Shown here piece by piece: positions 10,601 to 22,337 of a DNA stretch of 64,000 bases. How positions within the stretch are numbered: the first letter of the stretch is position 1; each line of letters starts with the position of its first letter. The position numbers and the translations under genes were made by a program. The notes below the pieces were generated by a model that was not told the DNA's origin, ran no database searches, and saw nothing but the letters and a program-made list of their open reading frames with translations. This DNA is from Brachionus plicatilis (taxonomy: Eukaryota; Rotifera; Eurotatoria; Ploima; Brachionidae), in assembly GCA_010279815.1 (NCBI GenBank), contig QEOQ01000226.1:957679-1021678 (forward strand), given 5' to 3'.

Positions 10601-13600
10601 TTAAGAAAGATATTTTTTTTTAATTATGTCCAAATGTATTGCTACTTCTCCAATATGAGGTCTTGACTTTGGCTCATGATGCCAACACATTTCCATTAAA
10701 TTCCAGCAATCTTGGTCAAAATGGGCCAATCTTTCTGGCCTAACTCCTCGTTTAACCGAAGACCATAAATCATCTTTAGTACTACACTGTTCGAAATTTT
10801 TTGGCAAAGAAACTGATCCTGCACAAATGTACCAGAAGAGAATTCCAAATGCATAGATGTCAACCGAGTTGTCATACTTTGCATCAAACATTTTAGGACA
10901 CATGTGCACTGGTGTTCCCACTATAGACCCAGAGATCATAGCATTAGGTTTACAAAATCCCAAATCGGTTATTTTAGCTCGATTGATCGAATCAAGCTTA
11001 AAAATATCTTGTAAATTTTTTTATTAATTTAAAAATAATTGTATACCAAAACATTTTTTAGTTTTATATCGCGATGGATAAGACCCAATCCATGTAAATA
11101 CCTAATGCCTTCAACCACATCAATGCTTATTTGAAGACGAGCTTTCCAATCGAGACCACTTTTAAGTGCTTGATAAAGATCTCTCTTCATTGCTTCCATT
11201 ATTAAAAGAACAGCCGGTGACTTGAATTCAAAATGATAAATAACATGTTTTAAAATATTTTAAATTGCTTCAAAATAAAATTAAAAATTAATATTATTGA
11301 ATTGTAAAAAATTTATCTTAATTAATCAGTTAGTCCATCCTAATCCCAGGAATAAAGGTTAATTGAAATCGATAGAATCAGTAAAATAGTACATTGTTCA
11401 AATTTTTTCTTTTTGTTTAAAATTGATTACTGACTGTGGACTTTTATGCAATATTATATTTTTCTTTTTAATTTTAAATTAAAGATATTTTTATCAAGAT
11501 TTTTTAGAGTTGGTCAAAAGTCAAAGTCAAGTCAAAACTTTAATTTTAATTTTTTTTTATTAATTCCGCGTCAAGGGTTTTAGCTAAAAGTTATTATGTC
11601 TCCATCTTTAAACTTTTAAATTTAAAGTTTAATGCAAATAATTTTAATGAAATAAAAAAATTTTTAGAAAAGTATGGTCTCTATTCTTTTCAAAATAGAA
11701 TATTTAAAAGAATGATTACTTTTTCATTTAAATGTCTGTTCTATAATAACTCACCTTTAAATTTAAAAGAATAACTGATAAAAAATGACTCAAGAAAATT
11801 TAAATATAGTTTTAGGAACATGAATAACAAATTGCAAAATGGTGAAAAAACATTTGAATATTTTAACTCAGGACTCACTGCTTTGTTATTAAAAAATTTG
11901 AATTGTTTAACTTGAATATTTTGTTATTAAATATTTTCAAATAATTTTGGATTCAAATTTTTTTATTTTATTTTTTCTAATTTTTTACTAATTAAAATTT
12001 TAGATGAATACTTTTATATAGAATTTAAAAAAAAATCAGTCTTAATGATAGAGGCACTAGCCTGTTGATAAACCCTGAAATTGAAAGTCTAAATCACTTA
12101 AATCAAAAAATTTTTAAGTCAAAGTCTGACTTTGACTGACTTATTCTGACCTTAAACTTGGACTTTTGACCAACTCAGAGATTTTCTTAAATCAAAATAA
12201 TTCGATTTTCTTTTAAATTTTTTGAAACCTAATTCTGATAAAATTTAAAAAAAAAATCAATTTACAAAATAAAAAAGATTCTGATAGCTAAAAAATTTTT
12301 TTAAATAATTTGATTTAATACCTAAACATTTTGGAACCTAAAAAAATATACTCCTTTTTATTATTATTATTTTGATCCTATAAAGCTAGAAATAAATAAA
12401 TGATAAAAATAAAAATATAAGAATTTTTTTTGGAATAATTTCATAGAATATTTTAAATATCACATTTAAAAAGTTAATTTGAAATTTTGATTAAATAAAA
12501 GGAAAAATAAACAAGTAAATAAGGCACACGAAATTAAGAAAAATATTAAATAGATCCAAAATTATTTAAAAGATTTTTTTTCTGTCGAGGCTAAAATTTA
12601 CTGAACTCAATTTGCAAAAAAAAATAAGCAAAATTCAACTTTATTTCCTAGTTAATCATAAATCCTTAAAATCTACTATCAAAATCTTTTTATAAAAATA
12701 CTTACATTTCCATTTCCGTATGTATAATCAATTACTGACTTAAAATTTAACACTTTAATATTTAATATTCAAGATAGTTTTTATAAAACTAACCCCGATC
12801 AATCTAACAATTCGATCATGGTCAGCTATTTGTCTAAAAACAAGCAAAAATAAATTTCGAATTTTATTTTAAGAAAATTTCAATTTTTACTTGGTATAAT
12901 GAAATTCAAGAGCCAAGTCATTCCAGTGTTTTTCGTCTGGTGGAACAACTGATTTTACAGCTAGATTCTCGTACTTTCCCCATTTTTGACAACTGTACAC
13001 AACTCCATACTGACCACGGCCTATTTCTTTGCCCAAAGTAGGAAATCCATACAAAACATAATCTTCAAGTGAAGTGGATTCAAGACCCAGTTTGGCGAAT
13101 TTGGGTGCTAAGACTTTTCGAATTAGAGATTGATTTTCTTCATTTTTTTCCAGTCTACCAGCATGCTTGGCCTCAAGCAATTTTAACGAATAGGTAAACT
13201 GACTGTGCGATATCCTTAGTTTATCTTTCATTTGGTTGCAAAGAATTTTTGCCAATCTTAAATAAAATAGATTTGAACCTTATTAGTTATGATAGAGTTC
13301 GAACGATTTTTGAAAATAAACAAATAGGCCCATATTGTTATAAAAAAATAAATGAAAAGCTACAAGGATTTCATTTTTTAGACGTCTTGAGAAATAAAAA
13401 AATTATTGAACAGCAAAAATTATAGCATTGAGTTATTTAATTTAGAATTGGTCATTAAATTATTTTGAGATTAAGAAAAATTTAAATTAATACTAATTTT
13501 AATTAATTAGCGGAATTAATTAGCAGTGATCGGGGTACCCGAGAATATCAATATTAATTTTAAAAAAATTTAAAAAGAAGACCCTTTAGACAATAGAAAA

Positions 13601-16600
13601 TAAAATTATTATTAAATTTTTAATAAATTAAATTTTTTAAAGTTTTTAACTAAAAGCCTAATGATCTCAATAATCAAGCTTAGAGATTATTCCCACATTA
13701 GTACAAAAATTGTTGTTTTTTTCATAGAAAAATTTTTTTTGAAAGAACTTGGATCATAAATTTACCTTCTTATTTTGAATAGCAACCTTGGTTATAAAGT
13801 AAAATTTTAATTTTTCGAAGAAAAATTTTGTGGCAAAAACCAAATATCTTGGTGTCATTAAGCCTGCGAATGCTCTGCAATTTTATGCAGAATGCACACC
13901 ATCAAAAATCATGTGATTAAAATGGAAAATTGAAGTTTGAGATCAAGATGAAAATATAAAATGTGATATTTTTTTTTAATAATAGAGAAAAAATAATTTT
14001 TTTTAAAAGCAATTAATCGACATGTAATGTCAAGTTTAAAATATCGCTTTTTATTTAACTTTAAAAGAGTAAATTTTTTTAATTGATTTTAATAAAAACT
14101 TTTAAAGACAAACACAAATTTAATTTTTTTAAATTTTTTATTTTTTTAAGTTTAAATATATGAATATTTTAGTCTGAATGAATGAATATAAAAGTTATGA
14201 ATTTGAATTTCTGAATTAACTAAACCTGAATTATTTAAATTATTGATTGTTTTTGTTTAATAAATTAGAGATCAATCATTTCGATGTTAATTTGAAAATG
14301 AACCATTTTAAGACATAACGTGTCTAATAATGTTTAATATCTATTTTTTAAAAAGAATCAAAATCATTAGATTAATTAAGTTTTAAAATTTTCATTTATT
14401 TTGATCTAAAAAATTTGATCTTAGACTTCAATATGCCATAAATTGCAGAGTTTTGCAGAGCTTACAATTGGTTTGAACAAATTTTTACAATATTTTATTG
14501 TTTGCAGGATTTTTTTTTGGTTCAATCATAAAAATTTTATAACATTTTCAATTTTTTACTGAAATCTTTGTACTAAAATTTCACATTTACATTTTTATTC
14601 TGTGAATTTAGTGAAGCATATTTTGTTTCATGTTATTTCTTCATCAATTTTTAAAAAGCTCAATTTTATCAATTTAAATCAGAGTTGTTTAAAAGTTACA
14701 AGTCTCAAGTCAAGTCAAGTCCGGACTTTTAAATTTTTATCTTTTTTTCAAAGTCCGGACTTGGACTTTGATTTTAGTGACTTTGAATTTAACTAGTAAA
14801 TAAATTAATTTTAAAAAGTCTTGCCAAATAATAGTTTTTAAATAATAGTTTTTTTAAATAAAAGTCATTTCAAATAATAGAAAAACATAATTGGCTCAAC
14901 TTTTTTTTTACAATTTAGATGAATAAAAAAAAAAACACCACAAGCATTTACCAATTGTAAATATTGATTCTTCTTTGAATAAGTGTGCAGTGGTAACATT
15001 CGATAATCTAGATAAGAAAAACAAGCAAATAATCTTCAAGTTTAGGCTTCAAGTTCTCTAAAATACTTCAATTAAGTAAAGTCATAATTTTCCTCAAGAT
15101 ACTCCATCGGATCTCTTGATAAATTTCCTAGATGACATTAAGCTAGATAGCATTGAAGTACGTTTAAATAAACTATTTATAAAATATCTTAAAAATAGTG
15201 TTATTTTCAAAAATACACTTACTATTGAATTAATCAAAGACTTTGTCAGTGCTTTTGTTAATAGCTCAAGATCTTGTAAGAAAAAAACACCATTATGTAA
15301 TATATGGAATGAATTCAGTGAATGGGTAAATGAAAAGGGATTATCTCTCTGATTTTCAATCTTTTTGCTTTATCTTTTTTTATTACACTAAAATTAAACA
15401 TAAAAAAAAAACTTGCTATCGCTTTTCCAGTAATTTACCAATTTATTCTTTTTTGTACTTTATTTTTCAAAAATTTTTTTAATTAACTTTATTCATTTAA
15501 AAATTCTATTTTTACTTATCTAATGGCAGAAGGAGTATTATTACTCAGAGCCGTTTCAAATTTAAATAAACAATTAAAAAAAAAAAAAAAAAATCAAAAA
15601 TAGTCAATGTCTGGAACAAATTACCATGTGAATTAAAAAACGCAAAATCACTTAATTCATTCAAAAACGCTATTGATAAAAATAATGTTTTAACTGCCTT
15701 AGCTAATATTAATTAGCAACGTGTTTTCAATAACACTGCAGTCCATCTATCTATCTATCTATAAAAACAATAAAATCAAACTCTCATGCCAAAATTACAA
15801 ATATTAGACTTGATTGATAACAAAGTGTCAAATTTTAAATGATTTTCTTATTGAAAATTTATATGAAATTACTACTATTTAATGTGACTATTAATTGAAA
15901 ATTATTATATGAAAATTATTATTTAATTAAACTACTATTTAGACAAATTATAGTTTGATTTTCCTTTTATGTGAAAAAATTATTGTTTGAAAACTATAAT
16001 TAAAGAAATATTATTTGAGAGCTATTATTTGAAAAAAATTATTTGATAGTCTGCCCGATTAATTACCTGGAATGGAAAAAAATTCCTGCTGTTCGGGCCT
16101 TTTTTACTTTTTTCAAATTTAAAAGTCTTTTGCTCGGACTTTTTAAAAAAAAATTTAAAAAGTCCTGACTTGGACTCTGATTTAAATTAATGAAAAATAA
16201 TTTTTAAAATTTTTAAAAGATTTATATCAAAGTTCACAATGCCTTTTTGGATCTTTTAAAATTTACTTGTCCTAATGGGCTGTAATTCAATTAAATAGGT
16301 AAATATTCAAGGTAATTACTTAGATTCGGACAAATTGTCAAGCATGTTATTTGCAATGGACACTTTCCATTCATCATCAAGTCTAGGCGACCAACTCCAA
16401 GGCATATTTTTGACCAACTGATTAGAAACAACCTCAATTATTGCTAAAAAACTTCAATCAAAACAAGCTTACCTCTTTCATTTTTTGTAAAAAAATTTTC
16501 AAAATGTTAGTACTGCCGGACAGATTAACATCAACTTTATAAGCTGAATTTAAAATTTGCTGCAGCGCATCGCTTACCGATGCCGAACTTTGCTCGCTAG

Positions 16601-18376
16601 AAGTCTGACTATTTGAATCCTCTAAATTAAGCAAACACCTTTTCAAAGTGCCGTAGTAATTCTCCTTGAGCATTTGGACAGACTCGGTCAACTTTTGGGA
16701 AATGGCACCATTTAGCTTGTTGATTACCAGCTCCTGAATTTGAGATGAACACTTTTTGTAATCACGCGCATACTTCACAGTAGTGTACACCGACTCTTGT
16801 TCGGACGCCTCCTGCACCAATTCCACGTCCAGTTCGTTGAACTCGAACTTTTTCACCGCTTCCAAAATGCTCTCTCTGTTTGTCTCGATGGCATTGTTGA
16901 TCAAATTTTTGAGTTCTTCCTGCTTGATGCTCGCCAGAGCGTTCAGACTCTCAAACAAAACATGCTCCTTGTCGCGCGCGTACTCAATCTTGCGCGGCGT
17001 CACCATCATGTCTCTGGCCACTTCGAAGGCAAAGTTGATAAACTGCTTCAGACACTCTTCGTGAAATTTGAACAATATCTTAGTGCCTCGCACCAGAAAC
17101 AACTCTAGATACCTTTTGAGAAAATTGACAAAATTTGGCAGGAACAAGTGCCATTTTTCGCAAAACTCCGACTCAAAATTGAAGGCCAGAAGCGACAAAG
17201 GACTACTGCCTTGAAACATGGTCAAGTCAAAATATTCATTGTCGCCAGGCGAACTGCTTCCACTCGGAACAATGTTGAAATTTTTGAAATTGTACAACTG
17301 TCCAAATATGGCCAGCGAATTGTGCATGTGACTTTGGCTCGAGTTGTGCAAATACTTGAGGAAGTTGTTGGCTTGCTTGAGCTGTTGTTGGTGCTGACTG
17401 GGAGAAGATGAAGACATCAGGTTTATTGAACTGCCGTGATTCAGCACGTACTTGTCACATTGAGGAATTTTGACAAAAAAAATTGGTTCATTTTTGAAAT
17501 TTTTTTCCATCTGAGCTAGCTCGGCCAAGTCGGCCTGGTGGAGCTCGGCATCAATAATTGAATAGATGTAAATAACCATTGAATTGTGGGTCAATTTGTC
17601 ATAGCTTGACTGAGAAATTGACTGATTGTGAATCAGTATTTCGACATTTTGCTCGAGCAGCTTTTGATCCAAAGTTATTTCTAGAATGGCCTGGTTCTCT
17701 GCATTGGACTCGGCAAGTTTTATTTGTTCCAAGGCGATTTGGCGCTGGTTCTCAGTCTCAGCTCGCTCAAAATTGATTCTAGCCTGGCTCAGAGTGTCCT
17801 CGATCTGCACGTCCTCAAGAGATAGAGTGAAAGTTGATGAGGACGGCGAAGAGAGAGGATTTGTCACTTGTTTTGAATCACTGGTCATTACTTCAAAGTC
17901 AGAGTCGACCAATTGGTACGAATAGCTGGGCATTTTGCCATGCTTTCGGATTAAAAATTAGAAAAGAAAATTGAATTTTTTTGTTACTTTTATTCGGATA
18001 AACCTCCACTTTTGGTCTGTTTGTGGGGGCTCTATTTGGAAAGGAAGCAAATAGCGCGATAGAAGTTCATTGACGATGAGGGCTCTGGCGAGTTCGTTTT
18101 GGCCAAGAACGACCAGACAAATTTTTTTGCTCTTTAAAGATTTTAAAAAGTTTTCATCATCTTCATTCAATTGGATATTTTCTAAATTTATATCTGGTTA
18201 TGTTTGGTCATTTTTGACTAGGTGTTCAAGGTACCTGGTAGATGGGTGGGCTGTTGCAGTATTTTTGTGTCCTTGCATGCGTTGTTGGTTTCTTTGAGCA
18301 AAATGTTCAGTTGGTTGACGGTCTTGAAATACTTTTTGATCTCGGTAAACAAGTTTTGTGATTTAGCAGAGCTCAT
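10601..18376 (-). CDS. DSTYK: Dual serine/threonine and tyrosine protein kinase (DSTYK), nine exons
   Basis: Exons read on the minus strand: 18376-18235, 18181-17988, 17942-16473, 16417-16320, 13256-12891, 12833-12794, 12738-12706, 11220-11047, 10996-10601. All phases join and give about 970 aa (human about 929). The N-terminal part has a GTPase-like region ([20 protein letters not shown]) and a long helical region ([19 protein letters not shown]). The kinase domain has [13 protein letters not shown] (Gly loop, about 710-722), [19 protein letters not shown] (Lys736), [10 protein letters not shown] (Asp832), ITDLGF (DLG, as in human DSTYK) and [17 protein letters not shown]. The APE motif is CPK (872-874). 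Exons of 40 and 33 nt code for [14 protein letters not shown] and [11 protein letters not shown]. Introns are 45-57 nt except intron 4 (3063 nt) and intron 7 (1485 nt), both holding mobile elements. In vertebrates the kinase acts in FGF/ERK signalling and cell survival. The exon-4 acceptor could be at 16433 instead of 16418, which would add five codons. Confidence 0.93.
11507..12176. mobile_element. TIR element with GAGTTGGTCAAAAGTC ends, in DSTYK intron 7
   Basis: Starts GAGTTGGTCAAAAGTCAAAG and ends with the complementary GACTTTTGACCAACTC. Next to the ends are GTCAAAGTC-type units. Internal block GATAGAGGCACTAGCCTGTT (about 12049) is also present at 34411. No coding capacity and no clear target-site duplication were seen. 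Confidence 0.6.
13868..14589. mobile_element. Degenerate foldback MITE with the CTCTGCAA core, split by a second MITE
   Basis: The left half of the core (CTCTGCAATTTTATGCAG, ATGCACACCATCAAAAATC; 13872-13923) and the right half (ATAAATTGCAGAGTTTTGCA; 14438-14482) match the centre of the copies at 27.6 and 50.8 kb. The right end TACTAAAATTTCACATTT (14570-14588) resembles the TIR of the GGCAATGTG family. The left arm is too decayed to place. Confidence 0.6.
13924..14437. mobile_element. MITE inserted into the CTCTGCAA core (same family as 56420-56963)
   Basis: Begins GGAAAATTGAAGTTTGAGAT and ends GATCTTAGACTTCAATATGC then C. Internally it shares AATAATAGAGAAAAAATAA, GACATGTAATGTCAAGTTTA and GAGATCAATCATTT with the copy at 56420-56963. 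It sits exactly between the two halves of the core, which dates it as younger than the outer element. Confidence 0.7.
15091..15352 (+). pseudogene. LINE C-terminal remnant
   Basis: An open frame reads [20 protein letters not shown], then [19 protein letters not shown], and ends at a TGA (15350-15352). It has no recognisable catalytic motif. It lies just upstream of the clear LINE C-terminal piece at 15598 and in the same orientation, so it is probably the region that follows the reverse transcriptase. Function as a host gene is unlikely. Confidence 0.4.
15592..15763 (+). mobile_element. LINE 3' end with TCTA tail
   Basis: [20 protein letters not shown], then [19 protein letters not shown] and a TAG at 15714-15716. 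This is the usual ending of CR1/Jockey-type reverse transcriptase proteins (WNxLP, A-SLNSFKN-LDK). A tandem ATCT run at 15745-15763 follows, as expected for the microsatellite-like 3' terminus of such LINEs. Confidence 0.7.
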
Positions 18377-18940
18377 TTTTTAAAAAAGTGCATTATTTTT
18401 GACCAAAAAATATCTAAGGATCATAAATTAAATCATCTGATTAATTATTTCATAATCAAATTCTTAATTTTTAGGTCTTAATGAATTTTTAAAATGGTAA
18501 AATTTATTTTGTCTTTTAGAAAATAACTTTAAATTAGTGTTTAGGTTTGTCAGATATTTTTATTGTTCAAATAGCAAATTTATTTTTTTTTAAATATAAA
18601 AGAAATTACAACTATAGAAATATTTAGATATTAAAATTTATTTTTTTTCTTTCAAATTAAAAAAAATACAAATTAAATCATCTATTGAATTGAACCCTAA
18701 CCCTAACTCTTTAATTAAATATAATTAAAAAAAAATTTTCTGAATTTAATCTGCTGTCAAAGGACTAAAAAGATTAATATTTTTATTTTATTACCCAATT
18801 GTTGTGCTTAAAATTTATTTATTTCGTTATCATGTACTTGGAAAAAAATAATTGAAATAGAAAAATATATACACAAAATTTAAATTTTTTGAATCTGGAA
18901 TAAAAATTTTCTAAAAAAAATCGAAAAATTATTGCGTCTG
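18377..18940. other. Upstream region of DSTYK
   Basis: AT-rich, no gene. It would include the DSTYK promoter. CCCTAACCCTAA at 18695-18706 resembles two telomere units but is too short to mean much. Confidence 0.4.
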
Positions 18941-20762
18941 TTAAAAAGTTTGGTCACCTGATCGCAAAATTTACTTTAAAAAAATCTTCAGTAAAAAATA
19001 TGAACACATGATTTTGAAATTGACTATTAAAATTGGATAATAATTATTGTAGTAGCAATTTTATTTTTTATTAGTAGCAAAAAAAAGAATTAAATATTAT
19101 ATCAAAAAGTAGCAAAAATATTTTTTTTAGTAGAATAAGAAATAATAAAAAAAGTGTGAAAAAAAAAGGAAAAAAGAAAAGACAATCAATTAATCAATTA
19201 AATTTGTTTGTTTGTTTTATTCGTTTGTTTTATCTTTACGTGGACGTCCTCTGCCTCTTTTTTGAACTAATTGAGTTGAGTTGAAATTTACTGCTTGTAA
19301 AACAAACAAGTTATTCGATTCTGACTGAATTGTTTGAGTTTCTGTTGTAATTGGGATATCAGTTTGATTTGAAGAAGTTGGCATTGAAAAAAGTTCTTGA
19401 TTGATTGGACCCATTGAATTTCTTTCGAGTGCTGGCAATGCTTTCTTTCTGCGACCTTTCGAAGCGTTTTTCTCAATGCGTAAATCTAAAGTTGGAAATG
19501 ATAGTAAACCCATATTGTAACCGACACCAATTACATGTTTGCAAACAAATTTTTTCTTACAACACGGACACGAACATTTACTCAACTGCCAACACTGCTT
19601 GCTCATTTCAATTATTTTATGAGAGTCATTCCATTCTATATATTCATCAAACGTATCCCAACTATCCTTATTCAAATACGAACGACAACTTTCTTTTGAA
19701 GCCTCAAAACTGCATTTTTCTGACGAAACCATACATGTTATCATATCTTCTTCTTCTTTTATTTTGACAATTCGTTTCTTTGATTTGCACCATTTAAAAC
19801 CTAGCGTCCATTCATGGGTTGATATTTCAGGCATTGTTTTGAACTTTGTTGTTGTTAAAAAATTTGGATTCCTGTCACGTGACCAATTTTCTATCAAATT
19901 GTCCATAACTCTCACAAAATCTCTCAATGGTAGTCGATCTCTTAATGTCGCTTTTTCTTTAATAGTATTGTTGATTGATTCGATACCATTGTTTGTACTT
20001 GGATAACCCTCTGCATAACCTTCATACCATCCAATTGTATTATCTGTCATCCACTGTTGTCTAAAATAGGCAAAAAACGAATCGATATGTTGATTGTTTA
20101 ACACACCCCTAACCTCTTAACTTTTTACTACTAATAAAATAAAATTAACACCTTTTGCAAATAAAAAAACTGCTAAAAAAAATGAATTATCTATTTTATG
20201 ATCTGCTATTCAAAAAAAATATAATTGCTACTAGAAGAAATAAATTTGCTACTAGCGAAAATATAAGCCATTAAAATTTACATAGTCAATTTTTATGGAA
20301 AAAAAGAATTTATATTTTTTCTAAAATTTTTTGAGTCATTTTTGATACCACTTTTATTATATATTTCATTTAATACTAATTTATTTTATGAAATTTTTTT
20401 CAATTAAAAAATAAATGGATTTAAATGAATTCCTTGAGATCGGCTCTTTAAATAAGCTAAACATGTTGAACTTAATAAAGAGAACTTTATATGTTGGGGT
20501 CCTCAAAAAATTTTCGAGACTGATGAGTCTGTTTTTAATAGGCATATATTCTATTGGATTCTTTAAAAATTTTTATTTGGATTTATAATAATAATTTAAG
20601 TAAATTTTGTGATCACTTTTTTTTGCTTTTGGAAAATAAATTTTTTTTGTTTTAAAAATTGACTATGTAAATTTTAATAGTCAATTTCAAGATCATGTGT
20701 TCATATTTTTTACTGAAGATTCTTTTAAGGTAAATTTTGTGATCGGGTGCTCAAACTTTTAA
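18941..20762 (-). mobile_element. MULE (Mutator-like) DNA transposon, internally deleted
   Basis: Inverted ends: TTAAAAAGTTTGGTCACCTG, then GATCGCAAAATTTACTTTAA and CTTCAGTAAAAAATATGAAC at 18941-19008, against the complementary series ending CTCAAACTTTTAA at 20762. The TIR is over 90 bp and includes GAACACATGATxTTGAAATT and GACTATTAAAATT. The inner TIR motif also recurs at 20270-20297 and 20590-20620, so the element has internal duplications. Target-site duplication not clear. Confidence 0.75.
19217..20122 (-). pseudogene. MULE transposase, C-terminal half with SWIM zinc finger and AT-hook
   Basis: The frame is open from just after a stop near 20128 to the stop at 19217-19219. It reads FFAYFRQQWMTDNTIGWYEG, then STNNGIESINNTIK, the end of the MULE DDE catalytic region. 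CSCPCCKKKFVCKHVIGV follows, a SWIM-type zinc-binding motif (CxC...CKH). The end, QKRGRGRPRKDKTNE, is an AT-hook. The N-terminal half, with the first catalytic Asp residues, is absent: the DNA upstream of 20122 is non-coding. The gene therefore encodes at most about 300 residues against 600 or more for intact MULE transposases. The remaining frame has no internal stop, so truncation is fairly recent or the fragment is kept. Confidence 0.8.
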
Positions 20763-21422
20763 AAAATTTAAAAAATTTAAAAAAATTTCTATCAATCAAT
20801 TATCACAATTTTAAAAATTTGTATCTTTGATTCATGTTTGGCAAAATTTTTAATTTATAAAATTAAGATTTTAGTAAAAATAAATTATAAGAAAATTTTT
20901 AAATTTTAATATTGTCTTTTAATTAGAGTCGTGTCTGAGTATTTTCTTTTGTGGTAAATATCTAGAGGATCAAATTAAAATATTTCAAATATTTACTTTT
21001 GAAAAGAAACGGGTTTAAATTATCTAGTTTGGTCTTAAATCGAGATAATTTCATAATCCATATTGATTTTTTCCAAGACGAAATGATCCATCTCATATTT
21101 CAATGAGATATTTTACAAGCTTAAAATTTATCTTTGAAAATTAGTAATTATTATTTAGAATTTGTAACAAAGGGATTTGAATTCAAAATTTTTCCAATAA
21201 TTTACAAATTATAAAATTCATAATGATTATTTAACTGTTTTTATTTAAGGGCAAAAATTATAGCTATTAAGCTTTCACTGTTGGTAATAAAAAATCAATT
21301 CATCCTTTGTATAGACCAAATTAAATTTTTCTTATCTATCAAAAATATTCACTTATCTAAAAATATTTTAATTTCGGCAAATTTTAAAATTCAAGATAGA
21401 TACTCTTAAATAAGATAGTTTT
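20763..21422. other. AT-rich gap
   Basis: Nothing recognised in this stretch between the MULE and the first GGCAATGTG element. Confidence 0.4.
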
Positions 21423-21430
21423 TGTTTCGG

Positions 21431-21875
21431 CAATGTGAAATTTTAGTACAAAAATTACAGTACAAAAAGTAAAAACTTTATAATTTCTTTTCTAATTGTG
21501 CAAAAATGGTTCTGAAAAAAGTACAATATTGTACAAATTTGTACAAAAGAATTCCAAGCTCTGCAAAAACTCTGCAATTTAATGCAGAGTTTAATCAAAT
21601 ATTTTTTGATGGTGTGCATTTTACAGAAAATTGCAGAGTTTTTGCAGAGCTTGGAATTCTTTTGTACAAATTTGTACAATATTGTACTTTTTGCAGAACC
21701 ATTTTTGCACAATTAGAAAAGAATTTATAAAGTTTTTACTTTTTGTACTGTAATTTTTGTACTAAAATTTCACATTGCCGTACTTTTTGCAGAACCATTT
21801 TTGCACAATTAGAAAAGAATTTATAAAGTTTTTACTTTTTGTACTGTAATTTTTGTACTAAAATTTCACATTGCC
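21431..21875. mobile_element. Foldback MITE, GGCAATGTG family, 8-bp TSD, copy 1
   Basis: Ends GGCAATGTGAAATTTTAGTA and its complement TACTAAAATTTCACATTGCC. TTTGTTTC flanks both sides (21423-21430 and 21876-21883). Arms of about 140 bp pair along their length (GTACAAAAATTACAGTAC, AAAATGGTTCTG, GTACAATATTGTACAAATT) around the CTCTGCAA core. The right arm carries a perfect-looking 96-bp tandem duplication (21684-21779 and 21780-21875), so an apparent end CACATTGCC also lies inside at 21779. The apparent ORFs here are products of the palindrome. The 8-bp TSD suggests a hAT-type mover. Confidence 0.85.
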
Positions 21876-22337
21876 TTTGTTTCGGTTATCTTCTTTAGAA
21901 ATTTTTTATTTAATCAATTATTATTTTTTAAATTTCTATCTAGATCGACTTGAATAGATTTTTTTATAAATTTTTTTGATTCATGATTCATAAAATATCA
22001 AAATTTTGGAAGTGGTCATGAATATACAATGAGATCCGAACACTTTTTTTCATTCTCTTCAAAAAAAAAGAAGAAAATTTCAAAAATTTTGAATTGGAAT
22101 TATCTAAAGGTACTAAAAAAAATTTATTAACAATTTTTCTAAATCGTTTTAAAATCATAAATTATATATAATTTTAGTTAAAAAAGCTTAAAATCAACTG
22201 ATTGACATTTGAGTTGATTTTCAGCAATTTTTTTGCAAGAGAAGGCTATTTTGGTAGTACAATTAGAAAAAAAAATTTGAATTAGAACAAAATTTAGATT
22301 ATTTAGAAAAATATTATAGTACAGTACCAAACCTTAA

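Larger units (their letters stand above)
13257..16319. other. DSTYK intron 4, filled with repeats
   Basis: The intron lies between GT at 13254-side exon end and AG before 16320 on the minus strand. It contains the nested MITE pair at 13868-14589, GTCAAGTCAAGTCCGGACTT units at 14706-14765 and 16130-16190, LINE 3'-end remnants at 15091-15763, and imperfect ATTATTTGAAAA-type repeats at 15890-16050. Confidence 0.7.

Noticed and set aside
16783..17925. Several open frames of 60-103 codons on the plus strand
   Set aside because: They are antisense to the large DSTYK exon (16473-17942), whose protein matches a known family.
18695..18706. CCCTAACCCTAA as an interstitial telomere
   Set aside because: Only two units, and it may be chance in this AT-rich DNA.
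21455..21730. Overlapping frames on both strands (also 27528-27764 and 50632-50953)
   Set aside because: They fall within palindromic MITEs and are similar on both strands because the DNA is self-complementary.
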